Under the pieces are notes generated by a model. That model ran no database searches and was not told where the DNA came from. It saw only the letters and a program-made list of their open reading frames with translations. Below are positions 22,771 to 30,640 of a DNA stretch of 30,640 bases, piece after piece. The stretch lies in the NCBI GenBank assembly GCA_023417515.1, contig JAEZFL010000129.1:1-30640 (forward strand). Direction: 5' to 3'. This stretch comes from Pseudomonadota bacterium. GTDB lineage: Bacteria; Pseudomonadota; Alphaproteobacteria; Sphingomonadales; Sphingomonadaceae. Numbering within the stretch: position 1 is the first letter of the stretch; every line of letters begins with the position of its first letter. A program made the translations under genes and the position numbers.

Positions 22771-22860
22771 CCGTCACCCTCAACTTGTTTCAGGGTCCAT
22801 TTCCTCACCCGCCGGGAAGCCCGAAAATGGATGCTGAAACAAGTTCAGCATGACGATGGG
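22771..22860. repeat. Double-hairpin intergenic repeat, family A (copy 5)
   Basis: Nearly the same arms as copy 2: CCGTCACCCT...TTCAGGG on the left and GCTGAA-ACAAG-TTCAGC on the right, with one mismatch in the left stem. It starts nine bases after the DUF4893 stop. Confidence 0.9.
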
Positions 22861-22899
22861 AGGCGCTAGGTTGCCCGCTTCCGTCGAAGGGGGCCACCG

Positions 22900-24255
22900 G
22901 TGAAGAAGACTTTCTGCGCGCTTTTGCTATGCTGCGCCGCGATGAGCAGCGCTTATGCCCAGCCCGCCGCGTCGCCGGCCATGCCGCCCCGCGCCGAGAT
23001 CCAGAATGCGGTGCGCGCCGACATGGGCGAGCTGATGGCGCTGTACCGCGAGCTCCACGCCAATCCCGAGCTCAGCATGCAGGAGACGCGCAGCGCCGCC
23101 CGCATGGCCGAGGAAGCGCGGCGGCTCGGCTTCGAGGTGACGACGGGCGTCGGCGGCACCGGCGTCGTCGCGGTTCTGCGCAACGGCGAGGGGCCGACCC
23201 TGCTTCTGCGCGCCGACATGGACGGGCTGCCGATGGAGGAGCGCACCGGCCTCCCCTTCGCCAGCCGCGCCCGGGGCGAGACCCGCGAGGGGCAGGACAC
23301 GTTCATCGCCCATAGCTGCGGCCACGACACCCACATGACCGCCTGGGTGGGCACGGCGCGCCGCCTCGTCGCTCTGCGGGAGCGCTGGCGCGGGACGCTC
23401 GTCATGATCGCCCAACCCGGCGAGGAAACCAGCCAGGGCGCCAAGGCGATGCTCGAGGACGGGCTGTTCACCCGCTTCCCGCGGCCGGATTTCGCGATCG
23501 CTTTCCACGACAGCGCCACCCTTCCCGCGGGCGTGATCGGCTACACGCCGGGGCCGACTCTGGCCAATGTCGACAGCGTCGACATGGTGGTGCGCGGGGT
23601 CGGCGGGCACGGCGCGGCGCCGCACACGACTCGCGACCCGATCGTTCTCGCCAGCCGAATCGTCACCTCGCTTCAGACGCTGGTCAGCCGCGAGCTCGAC
23701 CCGCTCGACAGCGCGGTGGTCACGGTCGGCTCGTTCCAGGCCGGATCCAAGCACAACATCATCTCCGACGAGGCGCGGCTGCTGCTGACGGTGCGCAGCT
23801 ACACGCCGGAAGTGCGGCGCCAGCTGCTCGACGGAATCGCCCGGATCGCGCGGGGCGAGGCGATCGCCGCCGGCCTTCCCGAGGACCGGATGCCGGTGGT
23901 GACGGTGCGCGAGGCGGAAGCCACTCCGGCGACGGTCAACACCGATCCGTTCACCCAGCAGATGGCGGGCAGCTTCCGCCAATGGTTCGGCGAGGAGCGG
24001 GTCCAGCAGATCCGCCCGGTCATGGCCGGCGAGGATTTCGGGCGTTTCCGTCTCGCCGAGCCGAGCCTTCAGAGCATGATCTTCTGGGTCGGCGGCGTGC
24101 CCCAGGCGCAATATGACGCGGCCGCCGCGGCCAACGACATGAGCCGCCTGCCGTCGCTCCACAGCCCGTTCTGGGCGCCCGAGGCGGACGCGGTCATTTC
24201 CACCGCCACCGAGGCGCTGACCGTGGCGGCTCTGGGCGTGCTGGGGCGGCCCTGA
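22900..24255 (+). CDS. Exported M20-family (M20D) amidohydrolase/peptidase
   Basis: The 451-residue protein has an N-terminal signal peptide (about 1-20, ending SAYA-QPA) and an M20D metallopeptidase fold. Metal ligands are Cys140 and His142 (HSCGHDTHM), Glu175/176 (QPGEETSQGAKAM), His203 (FHDS) and a C-terminal His in SLHSPFW. A dimerisation insert lies near 225-340 (GHGAAPHTTRDPIVLAS). Family members hydrolyse N-acyl amino acids, hippurate or auxin conjugates; export means action in the periplasm. The start is GTG 22900 with GAAGGGGG upstream. The substrate is not assignable. Confidence 0.9.
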   Translation: MKKTFCALLLCCAAMSSAYAQPAASPAMPPRAEIQNAVRADMGELMALYRELHANPELSMQETRSAARMAEEARRLGFEVTTGVGGTGVVAVLRNGEGPTLLLRADMDGLPMEERTGLPFASRARGETREGQDTFIAHSCGHDTHMTAWVGTARRLVALRERWRGTLVMIAQPGEETSQGAKAMLEDGLFTRFPRPDFAIAFHDSATLPAGVIGYTPGPTLANVDSVDMVVRGVGGHGAAPHTTRDPIVLASRIVTSLQTLVSRELDPLDSAVVTVGSFQAGSKHNIISDEARLLLTVRSYTPEVRRQLLDGIARIARGEAIAAGLPEDRMPVVTVREAEATPATVNTDPFTQQMAGSFRQWFGEERVQQIRPVMAGEDFGRFRLAEPSLQSMIFWVGGVPQAQYDAAAAANDMSRLPSLHSPFWAPEADAVISTATEALTVAALGVLGRP

Positions 24256-24259
24256 TCGA

Positions 24260-24411
24260 AAAATCCTCCCTGTCGCGAAGCGATGGGGAGGGGGACCATC
24301 CGCGACAGCGGATGGTGGAGGGGCTTAGCGAAGACCCCGAACAGCCCCTCCACCACTCGCTTCGCGAGCGGTCCCCCTCCCCATGAGCCTTCGGCTCACA
24401 GGGAGGATTTT
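24260..24411. repeat. Long mirrored intergenic repeat, family B (copy 3)
   Basis: The clearest family B copy. Perfect 14-bp inverted ends AAAATCCTCCCTGT and ACAGGGAGGATTTT enclose inverted GGGGAGGGGGACC blocks and short hairpins. It fills the gap between the convergent M20 and manC genes, five and two bases from their stops. Confidence 0.92.
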
Positions 24412-24413
24412 GC

Positions 24414-25487
24414 TCAAAGCAGCTCGTCGCGCCCCTGCGCCTTCAGCGCCTCGACTGCCTCCCTGACCCGCTGGCTCTCGCCGCGGCGCATCACGAGGAC
24501 GGCGTCGCGGGTGGCGACGATGATCAGGTCCTCGACTCCGACGGCTGTCACCGTCGCACCGTCCGAGCGGATCAGGCAGTTGCGGCTGTCGATCGCGAGC
24601 GCCTGGCCGTCGACGACATTGCCGGCCTCGTCGGCGGTGGAGACGTGGTGGAGCGCATCCCAGCTGCCGACGTCGGACCAGCCGGCATCGGTCGGCACCA
24701 CCGCCACCCGCTCGGCTTTCTCCATCACCGCATAGTCGATCGAGATGGCGGGCGCGGCGGCGAAAGCGGCGCCGTCGGGACGAAGCTCACCCTCGGCCTC
24801 GTCGGTGTCGGCGAGCGCCGCCTCGGCCGCCGCCAGGACATCCGGCGCCTGGGCACGCAATGAATCGACCATGGTGCCGGCGCGAAACAGGAAGATGCCT
24901 CCGTTCCAGTCGAAGCCGCCGCTGGCGACATAGGCTTCGGCGGTGGCAAGGTCCGGCTTCTCGACGAACCGGGCCGCGCGGAACACGCCGTCGCCGATCG
25001 CTTCGCCGCGTTCGATGTAGCCGAAGCCGGTTTCCGGCCGGTCAGGCGTCATTCCGAAGGTGACGATCCAGCCGTCCCGAGCCGCGGCAGTGCCGCGCGC
25101 AACGGCTGCGCGGAAGGCGGCGGAGTCGCGGACGAGATGGTCGCTCGGAAGGACCAGCAGCAGGTCGTCCGGCGCGGCCCGAAGCGCGGCCAGAGCGATC
25201 GCCGACGCGGTGTTGCGGGCGACCGGCTCGAGGATCAGCAGTCCGAGCGTCGCGCCGCCGAGCTGGGCGTCGATCGCCGAGGCCTGGGCCGCGCCCGCGA
25301 TCAGCCAGGGTGGCGCGAACTGGCCGGGCTCGCGCACCCGCTCGGCGGCGAGCTGAAGCAGGGTGGCCTCGCCGGTCAGCGCGAGCAGTTGCTTGGGCCG
25401 CGCCAGGCGCGACAGCGGCCACAGCCGAGTGCCGGCGCCGCCGCACAGGATGACCGGAATGATCCGTCTGTCTTCGCTCGCATCCAT
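24414..25487 (-). CDS. manC: Mannose-1-phosphate guanylyltransferase
   Basis: The 357-residue enzyme has the nucleotidyltransferase signature CGGAGTRLWPLSR followed by PKQ (about 15-33) and later RFVEKPD and FDWNGGIFLF. It makes GDP-mannose from mannose-1-phosphate and GTP. It lacks the C-terminal phosphomannose isomerase domain, so it is a single-function GMP. ATG 25487 (MDASED) is chosen because upstream in-frame codons are low-complexity and GAGGGG lies just before it. It diverges from the glycosylphosphotransferase, consistent with GDP-sugar supply for the polysaccharide made downstream. Confidence 0.92.
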   Translation of the reverse strand: MDASEDRRIIPVILCGGAGTRLWPLSRLARPKQLLALTGEATLLQLAAERVREPGQFAPPWLIAGAAQASAIDAQLGGATLGLLILEPVARNTASAIALAALRAAPDDLLLVLPSDHLVRDSAAFRAAVARGTAAARDGWIVTFGMTPDRPETGFGYIERGEAIGDGVFRAARFVEKPDLATAEAYVASGGFDWNGGIFLFRAGTMVDSLRAQAPDVLAAAEAALADTDEAEGELRPDGAAFAAAPAISIDYAVMEKAERVAVVPTDAGWSDVGSWDALHHVSTADEAGNVVDGQALAIDSRNCLIRSDGATVTAVGVEDLIIVATRDAVLVMRRGESQRVREAVEALKAQGRDELL

Positions 25488-25636
25488 TCCCCTCTCGCCT
25501 AGCGGCAGGCGACGGGCGGCGAAAGGGCGCGGTGCCAAACCGGCACTTTCAGGAATTCTTTGTCAATTTAAGCGACAGTCCCGCCAGTGTCGGCACCATT
25601 GACAGGGCGAAGCATGGACGAAGGGCGCGCGGCGGC

Positions 25637-27031
25637 ATGATCCGCCTCTTCAAACATTATGTCCCCCATGCCGTGCTGCTGCTCGGCGCGATCGACTTCA
25701 TGCTTCTGCTGCTCGGTGCGGAGGGAGGCTGGGCGCTCAGGCTGTGGCAGATCGGCGAGGATGTCGAAATCGTCGGCGAGCGCGTGCCGACGATGATCGT
25801 GTTCGCCGTGACCATGCAGCTCGTCATGGTGTCCGTCGGGGTCTACCGGCACGAGGCCCTGCTGTCGGTGCGGTTCGCGGCGGCGCGGCTGGTGGTGGCG
25901 CTGGCGATCGGCGTGCTGGCGGTTTCGACGCTGACCTTCCTGTTCCCGGGAATCATGTTCTGGCGGTCGAGCCTGCTCTACGCGACCGCCGTGTCGCTGC
26001 TCGCCCTGGTCGCCGCGCGCACGTTGCTTCGGCGCACGCTCGGCGGCGAGGGGCTCAAGCGGCGAGTCCTCGTGCTCGGCGCCGGCCCGCGCGCCGCGCG
26101 CCTCCAGCGCCTGTCGCGGCGCGACGGATCGACGTTCAGGACAGTCGGCTTCGTCGGCATGAACGACGGTCCCGAAGAGGTGGAAAGCGCGGTCAATCGC
26201 GCCGACATCCCCAGCCTTGCCCGTCACATCGTCCGGCTCGGCGCCGGCGAGATCGTGCTGGCGCTCGAGGAGCGCCGCAACGCGCTGCCGCTCGACGATT
26301 TGCTCCGCGCCAAGACCACCGGAGTCCAGATCCACGAATTCTCCAGCTTCATCGAGCGCGAGAGCGGCCGCGTCGACCTGCGCAGCCTCAATCCGTCCTG
26401 GCTGATCTTCTCGGACGGCTTTTCCTCGGGCCGGCGCGTGTCGAGCGTCGCCAAGCGGCTGTTCGACATCGTCGTCAGCCTGGTCCTGCTCGTCCTGACC
26501 GCGCCGGTGGTGGCGCTCGCAGCGCTTGCGGTGAAGCTGGAGACCAAGGGGCCCGCCTTCTTCCGCCAGCGCCGGGTCGGAATCTACGGTGAGCCGTTCG
26601 AGCTCATCAAGATCCGCTCGATGCGGATCGACGCCGAGGTCGGCGGCAAGGCGGTGTGGGCGGTCAAGGACGATCCCCGCGTGACCCGCGTCGGCAGTTT
26701 CATCCGCAAGGTCCGGATCGACGAGCTGCCGCAGGCGTGGAGCGTTCTGAAGGGCGAGATGAGCTTCGTCGGCCCGCGACCCGAGCGGCCGCAATTCGTC
26801 GCCGACCTCGAGGCGCGGCTGCCTTATTATGGCGAGCGCCATGTGGTGAAGCCGGGAATCACCGGCTGGGCGCAGATCAACTATCCCTATGGCGCCAGCG
26901 TCGAGGACGCGCGCGAAAAGCTCGAATACGACCTCTATTACGCCAAGAACTACACGCCGTTCCTCGACATCCTGATCCTCATGCAGACGCTTCGGGTGAT
27001 CCTGTGGCCCGACACGTCGGGGGCGCGGTGA
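25637..27031 (+). CDS. Polyprenyl glycosylphosphotransferase of exosortase-linked EPS type (TIGR03013)
   Basis: The 464-residue protein has N-terminal membrane helices (about 9-28, 50-70, 85-105, 112-130) and a Rossmann-like segment starting RRVLVLGAG (about 142). The bacterial sugar-transferase domain (about 272-464) has KRLFDIVVS, a membrane helix, FFRQRRVGIYG, FELIKIRSM, then IDELPQAWSVLKGEMSFVGP and RPERPQFV. It transfers a sugar-1-phosphate to undecaprenyl phosphate to start a repeat unit. The layout matches TIGR03013, the type named for PEP-CTERM/exosortase systems. ATG 25637 has a weak ribosome-binding site (AAGGGCGCG). The stop overlaps the start of a 26-codon ORF. Confidence 0.93.
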   Translation: MIRLFKHYVPHAVLLLGAIDFMLLLLGAEGGWALRLWQIGEDVEIVGERVPTMIVFAVTMQLVMVSVGVYRHEALLSVRFAAARLVVALAIGVLAVSTLTFLFPGIMFWRSSLLYATAVSLLALVAARTLLRRTLGGEGLKRRVLVLGAGPRAARLQRLSRRDGSTFRTVGFVGMNDGPEEVESAVNRADIPSLARHIVRLGAGEIVLALEERRNALPLDDLLRAKTTGVQIHEFSSFIERESGRVDLRSLNPSWLIFSDGFSSGRRVSSVAKRLFDIVVSLVLLVLTAPVVALAALAVKLETKGPAFFRQRRVGIYGEPFELIKIRSMRIDAEVGGKAVWAVKDDPRVTRVGSFIRKVRIDELPQAWSVLKGEMSFVGPRPERPQFVADLEARLPYYGERHVVKPGITGWAQINYPYGASVEDAREKLEYDLYYAKNYTPFLDILILMQTLRVILWPDTSGAR

Positions 27032-27111
27032 TGGGACGTTCCGAGTTCCAGAATCCGCTCGGGCTGAGGGCGAACGGTGGTGGGTTTGACGTGCCGAGGC
27101 TGAACCGATGA
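27031..27111 (+). CDS. Mini-ORF of 26 codons coupled at both ends (hypothetical)
   Basis: ATG 27031 overlaps the TGA of the glycosylphosphotransferase, and its own TGA (27109-27111) overlaps the ATG of prsK, so both junctions are overlapping stop/start. The frame is MGRSEFQNPLGLRANGG..., ending LNR. It is open by construction of both overlaps and could be translated by re-initiation. Part of it (GGGCTGAGGGCGAACGG at 27061-27077) resembles a common sphingomonad intergenic repeat, which argues against a conserved peptide. Real peptide, coupling leader and chance remain open. Confidence 0.35.
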   Translation: MGRSEFQNPLGLRANGGGFDVPRLNR

Positions 27112-29189
27112 TCTCCCTCGTCGCCCTGTGGAGCCATTTGCTCGCCGCCTGTCTGTTCACCGGGCTGGTGCTGTGGCAGCTGCGTCACTGGCGCGGCGAC
27201 GAGAAGACCCGGCCGCTGATCACCGCTTTCGCGGTGATGGCGGTGTGGTCGATCTTCATGGCGATGCTCGGGCCTTATCATTTCCTCTCGCTGATGGCCG
27301 ACAGCGCCCGCGACCTCGCCTTCCTCGCCTTCATGTACGGCCTGATGAACGGCGAGGAGGACGGCTACCGCCAGGGCCCGGTCAAGATCGTCTACGGGAC
27401 GGTCGCCGCGGTGATCGCGCTCCAGATCGTCCTCGCCGGGCTGATGCCGCGCTTCGAGGAGGTGCCCGGGCTGATCGGGGCGCTCGTCTCGACCCGCGAC
27501 ATGATCGGCCTCACCATCGCCGCCGGGGCGCTGGTGCTGGTCCACAACGTCTATGGCCAGGCGACCCCGCAATCGCGCGGCGCGATCCGGCCGCCGATGG
27601 TCGCGCTCGCGCTGATGTGGGTCTACGATCTCCACCTCTACACCGTGTCCTACCTGACCCGGGATTCGGCGGAGGCACTGCTCGCCATGCGCGGCGCGGT
27701 GGTCGCCATGCTCGTCCCCATCTTTGCGATGGGCCTCAAGCGCACCACCCGGCTCAAGGTGCAGCTGTCGCGCGCGGCGACCTTCCAGTCGCTCTCGCTC
27801 GTGGTGCTGGTCGGCTATCTCATCCTGATGATGTCGGTGAGCCGCGCGGTCGAGTTCACCGGCGGCGGCTGGCTGGAGATCGCCGAGCTCAGCCTGCTCG
27901 CGGCGATGAGCGTCGCGGCCCTGATCCTGCTGCCCTCCGCGCGGGCGCGCGGCTGGTTCAACGTGATGGTTCAGAAGCACCTGTTCCAGCACCGCTACGA
28001 TTATCGCGAGGAGTGGCTGCGCTTCACCGGGACGGTGAGCGACGGCGAGGCGCCGCTCGCTCAGCGCGTGATCAAGGCGATGGCGGATATCGGCGGCGCC
28101 CCAGCCGGCATGCTGCTCCTGCGCGAAGCGGACGACCGCCTCAGCGCGGCCGGCACGTGGAACTGGGCACCGCCGGCCGAAGCGTCCGGCGACAGCTGGG
28201 GCGGGCTCATCGGCCTGCTGGAACGGACCGCCCACATCATCGAGTTTACCGGCATCAGCGGCGGCGAGCTTCAGGTGCGCGGCGACCGCGCCCGAATGCC
28301 CGGCCTGTTCGACGACATGCCCGAGGCGTGGGCGGGCATCCCGCTCATCCATAACGGCCGGCTGGTCGGCCTCGTCGTCATCGCCCACCCGCCGTCCCGG
28401 CGCGCGCTCGACTGGGAGGATTTCGACCTGTTCCGGGCCGCCGGCCGCCAGGCGGCGAGCTACATCGCCGAGGCGCAGACGATGGACGCGCTCGCCCAGG
28501 CGCAGCGCTTCGACGAGTTCAACCGCCGCTTCGCCTTCATCATGCACGACATCAAGAACCTGGTGAGCCAGCTCAGCCTGGTCGCCCGCAACGCCGAGCG
28601 CCACGCCGACAATCCGGCGTTCCGCGCCGACATGGCGCTGACCCTGCAAAGTTCGGTCAAGAAGATGAACGACATGCTCGCCCGGATTGCACCCGGCGCG
28701 AAGAGCGACCGCGGCTCGCTCAGCCCGCGCCCGGTCAACCTGCAGCAGGTCCTCGCGCCGGTGGCCGAGGCCAAGAAGCGGCTCCACCCGGTCACGCTGT
28801 CCGGCGACGCGCGGACCTTCGCGCTCGCCGACCCGGCGGCGCTCGACCAGGCGGTCACCCACCTCGTCCAGAACGCCATCGATGCAAGCCCGCGCGAGGC
28901 GCCGGTCGAGATCGCCTTTGCCCGCCGCGATGGCCAGGCGGTGATCGAGGTTCGCGACCAGGGTTGCGGGATGAGCGCCGACTTCGTGCGAGCCCGCCTG
29001 TTCCAGCCCTTCGTCTCGACCAAGGACGGCGGCTTCGGAATCGGCGCCCACGAGGCGCGCGCGCTCGTCGAGCAGATGGGCGGCCGGATCGAGGTCGACA
29101 GCCGGCCCGGCGCCGGCACCCGCTTCACCATCCGCCTTCGCCTCGCCGACGCAGGGGCCGCCACACCCGAACAACGGATCAGCGCATGA
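27108..29189 (+). CDS. prsK: XrtA/PEP-CTERM system histidine kinase PrsK
   Basis: The 693-residue kinase has about eight N-terminal membrane helices (residues 1-275), a GAF-like sensory region (about 305-455) and a kinase core. His480 in FAFIMHDIKNLVSQL is the phosphorylation site. The N box is HLVQNAIDAS (586-595), G1 is DQGCGM (617-622) and G2 is GGFGIGAHEA. The membrane-GAF-kinase layout matches the PrsK family, named for its co-occurrence with exosortase systems. ATG 27108 overlaps the mini-ORF stop; TGA 29187-29189 overlaps the prsR start. It is expected to phosphorylate PrsR. The signal sensed is unknown. Confidence 0.95.
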   Translation: MISLVALWSHLLAACLFTGLVLWQLRHWRGDEKTRPLITAFAVMAVWSIFMAMLGPYHFLSLMADSARDLAFLAFMYGLMNGEEDGYRQGPVKIVYGTVAAVIALQIVLAGLMPRFEEVPGLIGALVSTRDMIGLTIAAGALVLVHNVYGQATPQSRGAIRPPMVALALMWVYDLHLYTVSYLTRDSAEALLAMRGAVVAMLVPIFAMGLKRTTRLKVQLSRAATFQSLSLVVLVGYLILMMSVSRAVEFTGGGWLEIAELSLLAAMSVAALILLPSARARGWFNVMVQKHLFQHRYDYREEWLRFTGTVSDGEAPLAQRVIKAMADIGGAPAGMLLLREADDRLSAAGTWNWAPPAEASGDSWGGLIGLLERTAHIIEFTGISGGELQVRGDRARMPGLFDDMPEAWAGIPLIHNGRLVGLVVIAHPPSRRALDWEDFDLFRAAGRQAASYIAEAQTMDALAQAQRFDEFNRRFAFIMHDIKNLVSQLSLVARNAERHADNPAFRADMALTLQSSVKKMNDMLARIAPGAKSDRGSLSPRPVNLQQVLAPVAEAKKRLHPVTLSGDARTFALADPAALDQAVTHLVQNAIDASPREAPVEIAFARRDGQAVIEVRDQGCGMSADFVRARLFQPFVSTKDGGFGIGAHEARALVEQMGGRIEVDSRPGAGTRFTIRLRLADAGAATPEQRISA

Positions 29190-30550
29190 ATGCCCAATTC
29201 AAACCCAAGCTCCTGATCGTCGAGGACGACGAGGGCCTTCAGGCGCAGTTGCGCTGGGCCTATGACGATTACGAGGTGCTGATCGCGTCCGACCGCAACG
29301 CCGCGATCGACCTGATCCGCTCCGCGGAGCCCGCGGTGGTGACGCTGGACCTCGGCCTGCCGCCCGACCCGGACGGAGTGACCGAGGGCTTCGCCACCCT
29401 CGACACCATCCTGTCGCTGAAGCCGCAGACCAAGGTCATCGTCGCGACCGGCCACGGCGCCCATGAAAGCGCCCTGCGCGCGGTCGCGTCGGGCGCCTAT
29501 GATTATTACCGCAAACCCGTCGACATCGACCAGCTCGGCCTGATCGTCCGACGTGCCTTCCAGCTTCACGAGTTGGAAGAGGAGAACCGCCGGCTCGAGG
29601 AGAAGATCGGCGAGGGCCGGACCATTCTGGGCAACATGGTCACCGCCGCTCCGGAGATGACCAAGGTAGCGCGGACCATCGAGCGGGTCGCCAATACCGA
29701 CGTCTCGGTGATGCTTCTCGGCGCGTCCGGCACCGGCAAGGAGCTGATCGCCCGCGGCCTCCACCAGGCGAGCAACCGCCGCGGCGGCGCGTTCGTCGCG
29801 ATCAACTGCGCGGCGATCCCCGAGAACCTGCTCGAGGCCGAGCTGTTCGGCTACGAGAAGGGCGCCTTCACCGGGGCGATCAAGACCACCGAGGGCAAGA
29901 TCGAGCTCGCCGCCGGCGGCACTCTGTTTCTCGACGAGATCGGCGACGTCCCGCTACCGCTCCAGGTCAAGCTCCTGCGCTTCATCCAGGAGCGGCTGAT
30001 CGAGCGGATCGGCGGCCGCAAGCCAATCCCGGTCGACACGCGGATCGTCTGTGCCACCCACCAGAATCTGGAGGAGATGATCCAGGCGGGCAGCTTCCGC
30101 GAGGATCTGTTCTACCGCCTCGCCGAAGTGGTGGTGAAGATCCCCGGCCTCGCCGACCGGCACGGCGACGCGACCCTCCTTGCCAAACATTTCCTCGCCC
30201 GCTTCGCCCGCGAGATGAACCCGAGCGTCAAGGGCTTCTCGCCCGGCGCGCTTGCGGCGATCAACAGCTGGGCCTGGCCGGGCAACGTCCGCGAGCTCGA
30301 GAATCGGATCAAGCGCGCGGTGATCATGGCCGAGGGCAAGCTCGTCACCACCGAGGACCTGGACCTCCCCGACCGCGACGGCGACTCGCTCCCGGTCAAT
30401 TTGAAGAGCGCCCGCGAGGCCGCCGACCGCCGCGCCATCCGCCGAGCGCTCGCGGAGACCGAGAACAACATCTCGGGCGCCGCCAAGCTGCTCGGAATCA
30501 GCCGCCCGACCCTCTACGACCTGATGAAGCAATATCAGCTGCAGCCGTGA
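29186..30550 (+). CDS. prsR: PEP-CTERM-box response regulator PrsR (sigma-54 activator)
   Basis: The 454-residue NtrC-type protein has a receiver domain (about 8-125; phospho-Asp55 in LDLGLP, Lys110 in YYRKPVD), a coiled linker, and an AAA+ domain (about 148-375). The AAA+ domain holds Walker A GASGTGKE (179-186), GAFTGA (226-231, sigma-54 contact) and Walker B GGTLFLDEIG (244-253). A Fis-type HTH lies at about 426-448 (ENNISGAAKLLGISRPTLYD). The ATG at 29186 overlaps prsK by four bases (ATGA). With PrsK it should activate sigma-54 promoters of exopolysaccharide/PEP-CTERM genes, which are not seen in the window and may follow it. Confidence 0.96.
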   Translation: MNAQFKPKLLIVEDDEGLQAQLRWAYDDYEVLIASDRNAAIDLIRSAEPAVVTLDLGLPPDPDGVTEGFATLDTILSLKPQTKVIVATGHGAHESALRAVASGAYDYYRKPVDIDQLGLIVRRAFQLHELEEENRRLEEKIGEGRTILGNMVTAAPEMTKVARTIERVANTDVSVMLLGASGTGKELIARGLHQASNRRGGAFVAINCAAIPENLLEAELFGYEKGAFTGAIKTTEGKIELAAGGTLFLDEIGDVPLPLQVKLLRFIQERLIERIGGRKPIPVDTRIVCATHQNLEEMIQAGSFREDLFYRLAEVVVKIPGLADRHGDATLLAKHFLARFAREMNPSVKGFSPGALAAINSWAWPGNVRELENRIKRAVIMAEGKLVTTEDLDLPDRDGDSLPVNLKSAREAADRRAIRRALAETENNISGAAKLLGISRPTLYDLMKQYQLQP

Positions 30551-30570
30551 TGTGGAGCCGGCCCTTCTGT

Positions 30571-30640
30571 TCCTCCCTGCCGCGAAGCGGTGGGGAGGGG
30601 GACCGCCGAAGGCGGTGGAGGGGCTCGGCGCGAGTCTCGG
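30571..30640. repeat. Long mirrored intergenic repeat, family B (copy 4, cut by window end)
   Basis: TCCTCCCTGCCGCGAAGCGG followed by GGGGAGGGGGACC and GGTGGAGGGGC matches the left half of family B. The right half lies beyond the window. It starts 20 bases after the prsR stop. Confidence 0.85.

Noticed and set aside
25488..25636. Sigma-54 promoter upstream of the glycosylphosphotransferase
   Set aside because: GGCAC-type sequences occur, but no GG-N10-GC spacing was found on either strand.
26979..29174. 731-codon minus-strand open frame
   Set aside because: Antisense shadow of prsK; composition is His/Asp/Arg-rich with no recognisable domain.

Overview
The window is a GC-rich bacterial chromosome segment, densely and almost continuously coding. 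Several features point to an alphaproteobacterium, most probably of the order Sphingomonadales: a full-length CtrA cell-cycle regulator with a CtrA-type operator (TTAA-N7-TTAA) and GANTC sites in front of it, a first-in-operon pyruvate dehydrogenase lipoyl subunit, a yajC-secD-secF-Mth938 operon, a PrsK/PrsR exosortase-type two-component pair, and many palindromic intergenic repeats. Genus cannot be settled from the sequence alone. No prophage, insertion sequence, CRISPR array, toxin-antitoxin pair or biosynthetic cluster was found; this is mostly core chromosome with a few accessory genes.

Layout. 1-385: 5' part of a PDH lipoyl-bearing subunit (minus). 592-2125: universal stress protein and an RcnB-like periplasmic protein, convergent. 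2212-3852: minus-strand msrC (free methionine-R-sulfoxide reductase), arfB (ribosome rescue) and an RluA-type pseudouridine synthase. 4045-6306: plus-strand ctrA, a 53-residue small ORF and a GT4 glycosyltransferase. 6371-9651: minus-strand yajC-secD-secF-Mth938 operon. 9780-11439: an ABM-domain protein, a hotdog thioesterase, tRNA-Pro(GGG) and a SnoaL-like protein coupled to a DUF2339 membrane protein (11436-13106). 13197-15212: hslV followed by a cytochrome P450, with no hslU in the window. 15345-19592: minus-strand iron-uptake operon (TonB receptor, then Fe(II)/2OG dioxygenase of PiuC/YbiX type, then PepSY membrane protein). 19699-24255: zinc metallopeptidase, 3-hydroxybutyrate dehydrogenase, two exported proteins and an exported M20 amidohydrolase. 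24414-30550: polysaccharide block of mannose-1-phosphate guanylyltransferase (minus), then plus-strand polyprenyl glycosylphosphotransferase, a 26-codon mini-ORF, prsK and prsR.

How parts work together. The right end looks like the regulatory edge of an exopolysaccharide/exosortase (PEP-CTERM) locus: GDP-mannose supply, lipid-linked sugar priming and a sensor kinase/sigma-54 activator pair. The TonB-PiuC-PepSY operon is a coherent siderophore uptake unit with a perfect palindrome upstream of its first gene. The ctrA promoter carries what is needed for autoregulation.

The least explained signal is the set of intergenic palindromic repeats. At least two architectures are present: about 90-bp double hairpins whose ends share GTCA/TGAC, and about 140-160-bp elements with mirrored GGAGG-rich ends. 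Together with one short tandem element, all of the copies lie directly against the 3' end of a gene, and several supply the gene's own stop codon.
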